A stretch of DNA of 64,000 bases, taken from assembly GCF_017329565.1 (NCBI RefSeq), contig NZ_JAFMTT010000012.1. One strand, 5' to 3'. Source of the DNA: Alicyclobacillus mali. Its GTDB lineage: Bacteria; Bacillota; Bacilli; Alicyclobacillales; Alicyclobacillaceae. Positions within the stretch are counted from its first letter, which is position 1. Each line of letters starts with the position of its first letter. A program made the position numbers and the translations under genes. Positions 8,358 through 16,864 of this stretch are shown here, one piece after another. Under the pieces are notes generated by a model, which made no database searches, was not told the origin of the DNA, and worked only from the letters and a program-made list of their open reading frames with translations.

Positions 8358-8483
8358 TCAAGCAACCTCCTTACGGTGTCTATGTGAGATTGGCCTACGT
8401 TACCTGTTATTAAATATTTAAGCGACAATCAATAAACAAACGCAGCCTACACAGTACCCCATGTTGCACTTTTCTAATTTGGA

Positions 8484-9413
8484 TCATATCCGCGAGTTGT
8501 AATTCAGTAGCTGATTAAGATAATCTCCGCTGCTCGTTAACTGGAATGTAGCCTGACGCCAATGTGCAGGTGATTTTTCAATCTCAATCGTTAAATAACC
8601 ACTATAATTAATCTCTAGGAGAGTTTTGATTATGCTAGGGTAATCTAGACATCCCTGTCCAATTGCACAAGTCAGTCCGTTCGCACATGCTTCAAAGAAC
8701 TCATGATTCTTGCGTATAGAGGAAAGATAAACACCCAAATTAAAATCCTTTATATGGATATATTCGACTAACTCTGAGTAATTCGAGATAACATTCACAG
8801 GGTTCATCCCTGCGTAGAAAGTGTGACCTGTATCTAAACAAAGCTTGATGTTAGTTTTAGATATATACTCCACAACTTCTTGTATCTCATCATGGAACTC
8901 AATATACCCTCCTACGTGTGGATGAATCAAAGGTATAACACCGGCGTCTTCTGCCAACTTAGCGATTAAGCAAATATGCTCCACTAACTGTCTTAATGAA
9001 TCTCTGTCAAGCCGAGGAGCTAAACGATAATTCCCAATTGTAGATCTTCCTTCCTTGTGTCCCCAATCTATGATGATTAAATATGGACCTTTTATAGTCT
9101 TTAAATTACATTTCGCTCGGGAAAGGAACTTACACAACTGTGCAATATCCTCTTTTAACTCATTAACACGAGCACGAGATACTAAATCATCAAAGACGGT
9201 GCCTGCAACAATATGAATTCCGCGCATTGAAAACTCGTCAAGGACCCATTCGGCATTACTTATAGGAATGTATCCCATAGGCCCAAGCTCCACGCCGCCT
9301 ATTTTCAACTCTGATACTCGATCTAAAAAATCAATCCAATTAATGAGCTCAGATCCCGATGGCCTATCGACACCAAATGTGCACGGAGCCGTAGCTAGTA
9401 GTATGTTCTCCAT
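8484..9413 (-). CDS. Sugar phosphate isomerase/epimerase family protein (IolE/IolI-like TIM barrel)
   Basis: The 309-residue product has the xylose-isomerase-like TIM-barrel fold shared by IolE, IolH and IolI. Metal-ligand segments include PLIHPHVGGYIE (about residues 165-176), LCLDTGHTFYAG and VEYIHIKDF, and a terminal Glu in LTIEIEKS. The ATG at 9413 is preceded by GGGGGTGG; a GTG three codons earlier is less likely. It is visibly AT-richer than the rest of the window (26 G/C of 60 at 9001-9060). It may act as a second inosose dehydratase or isomerase in the island; the exact step is unknown. Confidence 0.75.
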   Translation of the reverse strand: MENILLATAPCTFGVDRPSGSELINWIDFLDRVSELKIGGVELGPMGYIPISNAEWVLDEFSMRGIHIVAGTVFDDLVSRARVNELKEDIAQLCKFLSRAKCNLKTIKGPYLIIIDWGHKEGRSTIGNYRLAPRLDRDSLRQLVEHICLIAKLAEDAGVIPLIHPHVGGYIEFHDEIQEVVEYISKTNIKLCLDTGHTFYAGMNPVNVISNYSELVEYIHIKDFNLGVYLSSIRKNHEFFEACANGLTCAIGQGCLDYPSIIKTLLEINYSGYLTIEIEKSPAHWRQATFQLTSSGDYLNQLLNYNSRI

Positions 9414-9444
9414 CTGCTCCACCCCCGGAAATTAAGCAAGTGTA

Positions 9445-10308
9445 TTATTCGAGAGAAAACCCTTCCTTTATTTTTCTTAACATGTACTTACTTGATTCAT
9501 CTCGTCTATCCGCCCATGCGAATACAGAATTGGTAGCAATGCCATCAAAATTCATTTGTTTTAGTTTTTTAAAGATAGTCAGAAAGTCCACCTCACCTTC
9601 GCCAATGTTCAGATGCTGATGAACGGTCACTTGTGCCCCTGGCGGATTGACTATGTAGCGAAGCCCGCCAGCCGCTTTGTGATTGAATGTATCAGCGAAA
9701 AGAACATGCTGAAGCAAGTCGCCCGCGTAATCGAACATGGCTTCAATGTCACCTGTGCCATCGTCGTAATAAAACGTGTGTGCCGTCGAGTACACTAGGT
9801 TGATCCATGGCTTATCGAGCGCACGTATCATATCAACAGCCTCTTTGTTCGTCTCGATAAAGTCGTACGGGTGAGCCTGCAAATTGAGGTGTATGCCTTC
9901 ACGCTCAAAGATCGGAATCAGCTCATCCATCGACTTAATAAATTTTTCTTCGCACACCACTGGATTGTACTTTGTGCCGCTAAACTCGCTATTCACAAGA
10001 TCAACCTCGAGTTCGACGGCAATTTCGATTGCTCGCTTCCAATTGCGAACCGCTGCCTGTCTCCGCTCTTCCTCTGGGCCTGCCCAGTGATAGAGGGGCA
10101 ACAGCGAGGAAATTTTCACACCGGCGTCACGCAAGTAGCGCTTTAATTTTTGAATTCGATCTCGATCAGCTCTCGGATATTTGTAAAATGGGCAAAAGTC
10201 CTCCCGAGGTGACAACTCAATGTACTCATAACCGAGTTTCGCTGCTTTTTCCACCAACTCACGAAGTGACAAATCCGTGTACATAGTTGGATCTAGTGCA
10301 ATTTTCAT
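9445..10308 (-). CDS. iolH: Inositol catabolism protein IolH (TIM-barrel isomerase family)
   Basis: The 287-residue product begins MKIALDPTMYTDLSLRELV and continues GYEYIELSPREDFCPFY, which I recognise as the N-terminus of IolH from Bacillus iol operons. It is a predicted AP-endonuclease-2/xylose-isomerase barrel with metal-site candidates NLQAHPYD, STAHTFYYDDG and LFADTFNH. The precise reaction of IolH is not established in the literature I know. The start ATG at 10308 has AGGAGG seven bases upstream. It follows the ABC permeases by 158 non-coding bases and precedes the second IolE-like gene by 31. Confidence 0.82.
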   Translation of the reverse strand: MKIALDPTMYTDLSLRELVEKAAKLGYEYIELSPREDFCPFYKYPRADRDRIQKLKRYLRDAGVKISSLLPLYHWAGPEEERRQAAVRNWKRAIEIAVELEVDLVNSEFSGTKYNPVVCEEKFIKSMDELIPIFEREGIHLNLQAHPYDFIETNKEAVDMIRALDKPWINLVYSTAHTFYYDDGTGDIEAMFDYAGDLLQHVLFADTFNHKAAGGLRYIVNPPGAQVTVHQHLNIGEGEVDFLTIFKKLKQMNFDGIATNSVFAWADRRDESSKYMLRKIKEGFSLE

Positions 10309-10466
10309 AAATCTACCTCCTCCTACGCGAGATGACGCCCGTCTCACATCAAGTCCTTCCCGCCGATTTTAGCACTCCGATCGGTTTACACACATTGTGT
10401 AATTGAGTATCGCACACATGTGAGATCTGAAATCTTCCATACCATATCTGTGATCTACCTCAGCCT

Positions 10467-11288
10467 CTATTTCACTGCTCCAGCGGTAAGCCCTCGGACC
10501 AAGTATTTCTGAACGAACAGCAAGAATATGACCATCGGCAGGATGGCTAGAATGCCGGAAGCGGCCATTTGCGACCAGTAGGTTTGATATTGAGAAAGAA
10601 ATCCGATAATACTTACCGGCAACGTCTCGGCGGAGGAATTGGCCGTCAGAAACAAACCAAACACCAAATCGTTCCATGTAAAAATCATTGTCATAACCGC
10701 CGTCGTTGCCAGTCCCGGTGCCGCAAGCGGGAGCACCACCCTCAACATGGTCCGAATACGTCCGCATCCGTCGACCATCGCCGCCTCGTCTAGAGATTCA
10801 GGAATCTCCGATAAATACGAACGCATCATCCAAACCACGAACGGCATGTCGACCAAGCTATAGGCAAATATCAAGCCCAGTTTGGTATTGTAGAGTCCAG
10901 TGTTCTGATAGATTTGAAACAAAGGGACAATGAAGACAATTGGAAGCATCATGCGTATAGAAAGTACGATAAATGAAACAACCGTCCGAAAACCGCCGGC
11001 AAACCGAAACCGCGCCAAGGAATAAGCGGCTGGAACGCCTATTAACAGAGACAAAAGCGTAGACCCGACCGACACGGCTGAGCTATTCACAAAATACACG
11101 CCAAAGTTATCAACCACATAGTGATAGCTTGCGAACGTCGGATGTAGCGGCACGAATGTAGGCGGATCCGTAAGTACTTCTGCATTAGTCTTTAATGATG
11201 TAATCAACAACCAGTAGAGAGGAAACAGGGTCCAAACACTAAAAAGGATGACGACCCCCCATTTAATACATTTCTGGAATAAAATCAT
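10467..11288 (-). CDS. Carbohydrate ABC transporter permease (MalG type)
   Basis: This is an inner-membrane permease of 273 residues with six predicted helices; the first runs from about residue 12 (VVILFSVWTLFPLYWLLI). The cytoplasmic EAA loop that docks the ATPase reads EAAMVDGCGR (about residues 168-177) ahead of LPLAAPGL. It begins with an ATG that overlaps the stop of the MalF-type gene by four bases. With that protein and the binding protein it forms a CUT1 sugar importer. No ATPase is encoded in the island, so a shared MsmX-like ATPase from elsewhere in the genome is probably used. Inositol or a derivative is the likely substrate from context. Confidence 0.9.
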   Translation of the reverse strand: MILFQKCIKWGVVILFSVWTLFPLYWLLITSLKTNAEVLTDPPTFVPLHPTFASYHYVVDNFGVYFVNSSAVSVGSTLLSLLIGVPAAYSLARFRFAGGFRTVVSFIVLSIRMMLPIVFIVPLFQIYQNTGLYNTKLGLIFAYSLVDMPFVVWMMRSYLSEIPESLDEAAMVDGCGRIRTMLRVVLPLAAPGLATTAVMTMIFTWNDLVFGLFLTANSSAETLPVSIIGFLSQYQTYWSQMAASGILAILPMVIFLLFVQKYLVRGLTAGAVK

Positions 11289-12208
11289 TTTGCATCCCTC
11301 TCCGACAAGACATAGAAAATCGACACCAAAAATAGCATTATGACAAAGATAATGAACAGCTGCACGGATGCGTGGCCGAAATCCGTCTGATTAAATGCAA
11401 CATCGGCGACGTGAAGACTTAAAAACTGGGTGGCAACACCGGGACCGCCACCGGTCATGGAGTAAACCTGATCAAAGATGCGAAACGCATCAATCACTCG
11501 CAAAATGACGGCTACCATCAGTGTTTGCCGCAACAATGGCAATGTGATTTTGACGAAGCGTTGCCATGCGTTCGCGCCGTCGACCAGCGCCGCCTCGAAC
11601 GGTTCTTCCGGGAGGGCCTGAAGACCCGCCAAGATGATCAGAAACAGAAAGGGTATCCACATCCAAAAATCCATGATGATAACCGCAGCCACAGCTCCTT
11701 TATTGGTTCCCAACCAATCTACAGGCTTTAACCCCATCGCCACCTCCATGGCGTCCGCGACCCCAAAGTTGGGCAAAAAGATCAACTTCCATATTATACC
11801 TGTAACAAGAGGCATCACAATAAAGGGCAAGATCGCTACTGTGCGCAGCATCCCTCCGATGATCCCGGTAATTTGCGAATAAACGAGAGCTAACCCCACG
11901 CTTAATACAAGCTCGATAGGAATAGCGATTACTGAGTAGATAAGCGTCCTCCCGAGCGAAGCCCAGAACGATACATCATGAAACACGTCACTCCAGTTCT
12001 CTATGCCTACGTACCCTGTCGCACGCCCATACATGTAACCTTCGAACGTGCTGTGTAGCGCATAGACAATCGGATAGACGAAAAGCAAAAGCAAAAGGAC
12101 GAACATCGGGATCAACAAAACATATTTGAACATCTCTTTCCTGCGGACACGAGGTCGTGGACGGATTGCAAAAGTTACTCTAGGCTTGACCTCATCCTTC
12201 ACAGCCAC
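11285..12208 (-). CDS. Carbohydrate ABC transporter permease (MalF/UgpA type)
   Basis: This is the partner permease of about 307 residues, with a basic N-terminus (RPRPRVRRKEM) followed by six helices. The EAA loop reads PFEAALVDGANAWQRF (about residues 222-237). I prefer the GTG at 12208, seven bases after GGAGG; an in-frame GTG at 12214 is nearly on top of the ribosome site. It lies 52 bases downstream of the binding-protein gene and overlaps the next permease. Together they should import a sugar or polyol across the cell membrane. Confidence 0.9.
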   Translation of the reverse strand: MAVKDEVKPRVTFAIRPRPRVRRKEMFKYVLLIPMFVLLLLLFVYPIVYALHSTFEGYMYGRATGYVGIENWSDVFHDVSFWASLGRTLIYSVIAIPIELVLSVGLALVYSQITGIIGGMLRTVAILPFIVMPLVTGIIWKLIFLPNFGVADAMEVAMGLKPVDWLGTNKGAVAAVIIMDFWMWIPFLFLIILAGLQALPEEPFEAALVDGANAWQRFVKITLPLLRQTLMVAVILRVIDAFRIFDQVYSMTGGGPGVATQFLSLHVADVAFNQTDFGHASVQLFIIFVIMLFLVSIFYVLSERDAK

Positions 12209-12259
12209 ACTCACACCTCCTCAGGAAGGGCACCTCGCGGTGCCCAGTCGTCTTCCGCA

Positions 12260-13612
12260 TTACTGACTCAAATGATGCTCTTTCATATACTGGTTGATTT
12301 GTTGTGCAGCAGAGCTCAACGCCTGTTGCGGTGTTACTTTCCCTTCCTCAGCCTGCACGATTTCCGTTCCTAAAACAGTCTCCACCTCCGGCCAAGCCGG
12401 AGTACGTGGCCTCATATGGCCGATTTTGAAAGAGCGTTCGACCACGGTATAGTAAGGCCACTTGGCATCCAACGCCGGATTCGTAATCACAGACTCTAAA
12501 GTCGGTACGTCCAGTCCATCCTTTGCATACTGCATCTGCTGTTGTTCAGCGCTAATCCACTTGAGAAACTCGAATGCTTGCTGCGGATGAGGTGCATTTT
12601 TGGGTATACCGAGTGACCAAACTCCCACTTCCGGAGCCTGTCTAACGTGTCCTCCTACATAATTTCCAGGAACAAGAGTCACTTTCACATCCGACGGCAT
12701 CTCCGGAGCCCACCCGCTGGGCCAAACCAACGCGGCCGCTGTCTTCCCTTGCTGCATGTATGCACCAACCTGGTTTGCGCCAAACGAGGTTTGACCAGAT
12801 GGACCTTGATGATAAAGCAACAACCATTCTTTCAATGCCGCTAGCGCTTGAGGTGTGCTCAACGCTGAAGTCCAATTCTTGTTGAAATAATCCCCACCAA
12901 ATGCCCACAATATAGGACTGAAGTCGGCAACAGAGTCGTTCCCGCCATCACCACGGAGAACAAAACCGTATTGTCCCTCAGTCGGATGATAAGACGCTTG
13001 GGCTAACTTGTTTATGTCTGCCCAGGTCAACTGACCCGGATTCGCGTGAATGCCCGCATCTTTCAACATTTTGGTGTTGTAGAAGAGCGTAAGAACGTTC
13101 CCTGTCACAGGCACACCATAGTACCTCTGCGGTCCCGTCGTTCCAACCGGCGCATTGTATGGAGGAGACGGGGGCCAAAGGTCTACCTGCACAGCTCCTT
13201 TCATGAAGCCCGTCGGCGTATAGTGGAACGTAGAAAGCGGATACAAATATCCCCCCCCAGCAAATGTGGGCATCCAAGGATCATCCATAAAGAACAGATC
13301 GTACGTCCCAACCCGAGAGGATGCTGAAACAAGCTCTTTGGAGAACAAGTCGTCATAGGACAACTTCACGAAATTAATGTGTATGCCCGTCTGTTTCTCA
13401 AATTCAGGGGCTAATTTTGCTATATCATCCGCCTCAGGACCGCTAAAAATGGCGATATTAAGTGTTGTTTTTGACACGGACGCATTCTCTTGCGGATCCG
13501 ATGCTTGAGAAGGATTCGCGGTGCCACACCCCGTGACGGAAAGTGTAATAAGGGAGAATCCAAGTAACATAATCCACATCTTTTTCGCGCCTTTGGTTTC
13601 GCTTGTCATCAT
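12260..13612 (-). CDS. Extracellular sugar-binding lipoprotein of ABC importer (family 1)
   Basis: The product of about 450 residues captures the substrate outside the cell and hands it to the two permeases. The N-terminus is a lipoprotein signal peptide: basic KGAKK, a hydrophobic stretch and the lipobox SVTG-C, with the lipidated Cys at residue 29. A Ser/Asn-rich linker follows. The body has the family-1 binding-protein pattern (FSGPEADDIAKLAPEFEKQTGI, here only cited as residues 55-76). Translation probably starts at the ATG at 13612 behind GGAGAGTGGGGG; the frame is open further upstream without a ribosome site. Its own promoter and operators lie at 13626-13763. Confidence 0.9.
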   Translation of the reverse strand: MMTSETKGAKKMWIMLLGFSLITLSVTGCGTANPSQASDPQENASVSKTTLNIAIFSGPEADDIAKLAPEFEKQTGIHINFVKLSYDDLFSKELVSASSRVGTYDLFFMDDPWMPTFAGGGYLYPLSTFHYTPTGFMKGAVQVDLWPPSPPYNAPVGTTGPQRYYGVPVTGNVLTLFYNTKMLKDAGIHANPGQLTWADINKLAQASYHPTEGQYGFVLRGDGGNDSVADFSPILWAFGGDYFNKNWTSALSTPQALAALKEWLLLYHQGPSGQTSFGANQVGAYMQQGKTAAALVWPSGWAPEMPSDVKVTLVPGNYVGGHVRQAPEVGVWSLGIPKNAPHPQQAFEFLKWISAEQQQMQYAKDGLDVPTLESVITNPALDAKWPYYTVVERSFKIGHMRPRTPAWPEVETVLGTEIVQAEEGKVTPQQALSSAAQQINQYMKEHHLSQ

Positions 13613-13625
13613 GTACCCCCACTCT

Positions 13626-13670
13626 CCAATAAACACTATTACTTGACAGATACAATCAACCAATAAACAC
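13626..13670 (-). promoter_or_regulatory. Direct repeats in the leader of the binding-protein gene (candidate IolR operator)
   Basis: The 11 bases CCAATAAACAC (plus strand) occur at 13626-13636 and again at 13660-13670, 34 bases apart, between the promoter and the start codon. A related TATCAATAAATAA is at 13782, upstream of the promoter. The B. subtilis IolR site is, from memory, a tandem WRAYCAADARD; the repeat at 13660 fits that at 10 of 11 positions. Binding by IolR is inferred. Confidence 0.5.
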
Positions 13671-13690
13671 ATATTTCAATTCTTCAATTA

Positions 13691-13708
13691 TGAGCGAATT
13701 CGCTTACA
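13691..13708. promoter_or_regulatory. Palindrome resembling a CcpA cre site
   Basis: AGCGAATTCGCT at 13693-13704 is a perfect 12-base palindrome. Read on the minus strand with its flanks, TGTAAGCGAATTCG matches the Gram-positive cre pattern TGWAANCGNTNNCA at 12 of 14 positions. It lies just downstream of the predicted -10 box, a position where CcpA blocks transcription. Confidence 0.5.
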
Positions 13709-13733
13709 CCCCCTCAAAAATCATTGTTGATTA

Positions 13734-13763
13734 ATTATATAGAATGACAAGCCCGAAGATCAA
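13734..13763 (-). promoter_or_regulatory. Predicted sigma-A promoter for the ABC importer genes
   Basis: On the minus strand TTGATC (13763-13758) is followed after 18 bases by a perfect TATAAT (13739-13734). It lies 122 bases before the binding-protein start and after the aldolase gene, so the importer genes can be transcribed separately from the iolA-led operon. Confidence 0.6.
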
Positions 13764-13853
13764 CTAAACTCACGATAAGTTTATCAATAAATAATATTTA
13801 TATGATCACAAGATGATATAACTATGATGATACTTACACCGAAGTTAGCCATC

Positions 13854-14723
13854 CTACTGGAACAAGAAATGCTCTGACTTTCGACCTGAGCCAAATTCCT
13901 GAATCTTCAGGCGAACGACTTGGTAAATTGCTCGACTCCCTTGATGAAGAATTGTGTATGGTTCATAAATCTCGGGGTGACCGTCGATAAAGCCCTTCAC
14001 TGCATCACGCCAAGCAATGAGACAGTCAGTATTCACATTGACTTTTGTATAACCAGATTGTATAGCCTCAGCCAAGGAGTCGCCTGATATTCCCGAGCCC
14101 CCATGCAGAACCAAGGGCGTAGGTACCCGTCTTGCGATGCTCCGTAACACCGCGAAGTCAATGTTGGGATTTTCATAAAATCCGTGAACTGAACCCAAAG
14201 CCGCCGCCAAAGCATCTACACCCGTCCTACTGACAAACTCGACGCACTCGTCTGGGTCTGCGTTGCGCATCTCTGAAGCTTCACCGTCTTCCATCCCTCC
14301 CACTCGTCCGACCTCACCTTCAACCGAAACCTTATGAGCGTGCGCGTATTCGACGACGCGACTTGTCACTTTTACATTTTCCTCAAAAGGCAAATGAGAC
14401 CCGTCAATCATGACCGATGTAAATCCCGCGTCGACAGCCTCAGCACAGCGCTCAAACGTGTGAGCATGGTCCAAATGGAGCACACACGGTATAGTGACTT
14501 TAAAGCGATTCATGTATGCTACGGTTGTCTGATAAATCGCCCGAAATCCACCGAGGTAATCTACTAGCCTATCGGACACGCCTAGAATGACCGGTGCACG
14601 CTCTTCTTCAGCCGCTGTAAGCACCCCTTCCAACCACTCGAATCCATTTATATTAAATTGTCCTATAGCATAATTCCCATTCTTTGCCTCTCTCAAGAGG
14701 GGATTCATTGAGATGAGACCCAT
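13854..14723 (-). CDS. iolJ: Class II aldolase, IolJ-type (2-deoxy-5-keto-gluconate-6-phosphate aldolase)
   Basis: This zinc-dependent class II aldolase of 289 residues has HLDHAHTFERC (zinc-binding His near residue 84), GEVGRVGGMEDG (catalytic and ligand Glu), LHGGSGI and VNVNTD. In an iol operon the likely reaction is cleavage of 2-deoxy-5-keto-D-gluconate 6-phosphate to dihydroxyacetone phosphate and malonate semialdehyde, which IolA then oxidises. A fructose- or tagatose-bisphosphate aldolase cannot be excluded from sequence. The ATG at 14723 follows GTGAGGTG; an upstream in-frame ATG has no ribosome site. It is 145 bases after iolG. Confidence 0.85.
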   Translation of the reverse strand: MGLISMNPLLREAKNGNYAIGQFNINGFEWLEGVLTAAEEERAPVILGVSDRLVDYLGGFRAIYQTTVAYMNRFKVTIPCVLHLDHAHTFERCAEAVDAGFTSVMIDGSHLPFEENVKVTSRVVEYAHAHKVSVEGEVGRVGGMEDGEASEMRNADPDECVEFVSRTGVDALAAALGSVHGFYENPNIDFAVLRSIARRVPTPLVLHGGSGISGDSLAEAIQSGYTKVNVNTDCLIAWRDAVKGFIDGHPEIYEPYTILHQGSRAIYQVVRLKIQEFGSGRKSEHFLFQ

Positions 14724-14868
14724 ATCAGAACACACCTCACTTCGCATCGAATGAATACATAAAAATCCCATAAACCATATAATCTACATAGCCAGCAACA
14801 TGAGATGAAGGTTAATGCACAACACAGTGGACTAGCCCTCTGATTCTCGCGTGTCTGCGCAAAGCCTG

Positions 14869-15909
14869 TTACTCTCGTTGATTACCATTATTTCTAATAA
14901 AACCTATAGTTAGATCCTTTTGGACTGAAATTGTCACCCACTCATCCCTCCCCTGTGCAGAAACACAAGCTTGCCCTACCATTGTTGCGACATATCCGTC
15001 AAACGAGCTAGGCCCTGAGGGCTCCGCTCCCCGTGCAACATGATCTATGAAGTCCTGCAACTCAGCGTCATAAGCGTCCGAAAAGCGGAACCTCCAGTCC
15101 TGCATGACCGGCTGTGCATGCAATCCGGCATGACGTATGTCCACGGCTTGAGGAGAAGCAAGCGATACCACCCCGTCCTCACACACGACCTCGCATTGAA
15201 TGTCGTAGCCGTACTGGCAATTCACGAACACTTCCGCCGTAATCACTACGCCCGACTGTGTGACAAGGTTGAAAATTTGCGGATCCTGGAGACCTGAGGG
15301 CGCATGTCTCGTGGTTTTCGGATACAACACCTGCACGCAGGTGTAGTCGTCGCCTAGTAGCCATCGAGTGACATCCAACTCGTGAATCAACGTGTCAAGA
15401 ACGGCCATGTCGGTCGTGTAACGGTGATCTACACACGCGTTCCGATGTACACACCGCACCATCAGCGGCGCCCCGTAACGACCGCTCTCGATCTCCCGTT
15501 TCAATGTCACATAGCTCGCGTCGTACCGGCGCATGAAGCCCACCTGCACCAGGCGCTTTCCCATACGTGCTTCCGCTTCGACAATCCGCAGGCAACCGTC
15601 GACCGTCGTCGCCAGTGGCTTCTCGACAAACACGTATTTCCCTGCGGCGATGGCCTTTAGCACACTGCCTTCGTGGGCTGGCCCCCAACTCGTGACGATG
15701 ACGGCATCAACTGATGAATCTTGTAAAATTTCGTCCTCCGAGTCGCACAACTGTGCATCTAGCTCGAGAGCTTCAATGCAATGCCGAGCCGCATCCAACG
15801 AAATATCCGTAACGGCCACCACTTTACCGCCCGACAAGCGCTTCTCCACACGTCGAATGTGCTCTTGTCCGATCGCGCCCGTTCCGATCACGCCAAACCT
15901 TACCGTCAC
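14869..15909 (-). CDS. iolG: Inositol 2-dehydrogenase IolG
   Basis: The enzyme oxidises myo-inositol to scyllo-inosose with NAD+, the first step of the pathway. The Rossmann motif GVIGTGAIG is at the N-terminus, FVEKPLATT supplies the catalytic Lys, and LDTLIHELDVTRWL the Asp and His of the inositol dehydrogenase site. Start choice: an ATG at 15918 sits directly on AAGGAG with no spacer, while the GTG at 15909 is nine bases beyond it, so I call the GTG (346 residues). The gene lies 35 bases after iolE and is the likely main IolG of the island. Confidence 0.9.
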   Translation of the reverse strand: MTVRFGVIGTGAIGQEHIRRVEKRLSGGKVVAVTDISLDAARHCIEALELDAQLCDSEDEILQDSSVDAVIVTSWGPAHEGSVLKAIAAGKYVFVEKPLATTVDGCLRIVEAEARMGKRLVQVGFMRRYDASYVTLKREIESGRYGAPLMVRCVHRNACVDHRYTTDMAVLDTLIHELDVTRWLLGDDYTCVQVLYPKTTRHAPSGLQDPQIFNLVTQSGVVITAEVFVNCQYGYDIQCEVVCEDGVVSLASPQAVDIRHAGLHAQPVMQDWRFRFSDAYDAELQDFIDHVARGAEPSGPSSFDGYVATMVGQACVSAQGRDEWVTISVQKDLTIGFIRNNGNQRE

Positions 15910-15944
15910 TGTTCCCATCTCCTTGTCGCGCGTTTGCTCAGTTC

Positions 15945-16847
15945 TTAGCTGCGATCGCACAAGCCTTTAACCAACTCGTCAACATACCGCTTGGCTCTGA
16001 GGGCATACTCCAGGGGGTGGGCTCGTGCCGGATCCTGCTCCGCTTCAATTACAATCCATCCTTGGTAGCCGAAGTCATGCAGCTTCCTAAACACCTGTAC
16101 GAAGTCGATACATCCGTCACCGGGGACCGTAAAGATGCCGTCCAAGACGCACTTCAGAAACGGATGGTGCTTCTTACGGCACGCCGCCAGTACGTCACGC
16201 CGAACGTCTTTAAAGTGCACGTGGCGAATGCGAGCACCGTGGAGCGCGAGCACAGTCAGAACATCCTCATCGGAAGCAAACAGATGGCCCGTGTCGTACA
16301 GCAGATGCACAGTCTCGGGGTCCGTGCGCCTCATCAGCGTGTCAATCTCGTCGCGAGTCTGAATTCCTGTTCCGAGGTGAGGATGGTACACAAGCATAAG
16401 TCCGTATTCTTTTGCGGTCGCGCCCAACCGATTGAGACCATTGACCAACGTATCCCATTCATCCGCCGTAAACTTCGGCTTGTGGTCGAATACACCAAGT
16501 TTCAGTCCCTGCACACTGTGAGTCTGTTCTGATACCACCGCAACATCCGCCCGGAGCGCCGCCAACCGCGCACAGTGCCGCCGAAACGCCGCGTCCACGC
16601 GCTCGAAACCGTCTTGGAGCAAGTAAGAACTGAACCACTGCCCGGCGACATCAAGCCCTCTCAGTTCGAGCTCTCGCCTCAAAACTTCCGGTTCGGGAAA
16701 GAACCCCCCGACCTCCGTGCCCTCAAAACCCGCCACTGCCATGTCACTCAGTACGTGTCCCAGCGAGTGTTCCGCGCCCAACTCTGGCATGTCGTCATTT
16801 CGCCAGCCGATGGGGGAAATGCCCCATCGAATCCCTTCAACGCTCAC
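15945..16847 (-). CDS. iolE: Inosose dehydratase IolE
   Basis: IolE removes water from scyllo-inosose to give 3D-trihydroxycyclohexane-1,2-dione. The 300-residue TIM-barrel protein starts near WGISPIGWRNDDMPELG, the hallmark N-terminus of IolE, and keeps metal-site segments LVYHPHLGTGIQ, LLYDTGHLFAS, IRHVHFKDVR and a late Glu in VIEAEQDP. The GTG at 16847 has GGAGGG six bases upstream; an ATG at 16865 overlapping the iolD stop lacks one. It is translationally close to iolD, so the two are probably coupled. Confidence 0.93.
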   Translation of the reverse strand: MSVEGIRWGISPIGWRNDDMPELGAEHSLGHVLSDMAVAGFEGTEVGGFFPEPEVLRRELELRGLDVAGQWFSSYLLQDGFERVDAAFRRHCARLAALRADVAVVSEQTHSVQGLKLGVFDHKPKFTADEWDTLVNGLNRLGATAKEYGLMLVYHPHLGTGIQTRDEIDTLMRRTDPETVHLLYDTGHLFASDEDVLTVLALHGARIRHVHFKDVRRDVLAACRKKHHPFLKCVLDGIFTVPGDGCIDFVQVFRKLHDFGYQGWIVIEAEQDPARAHPLEYALRAKRYVDELVKGLCDRS

Positions 16848-16864
16848 AGCTAGCCCTCCAGCCA

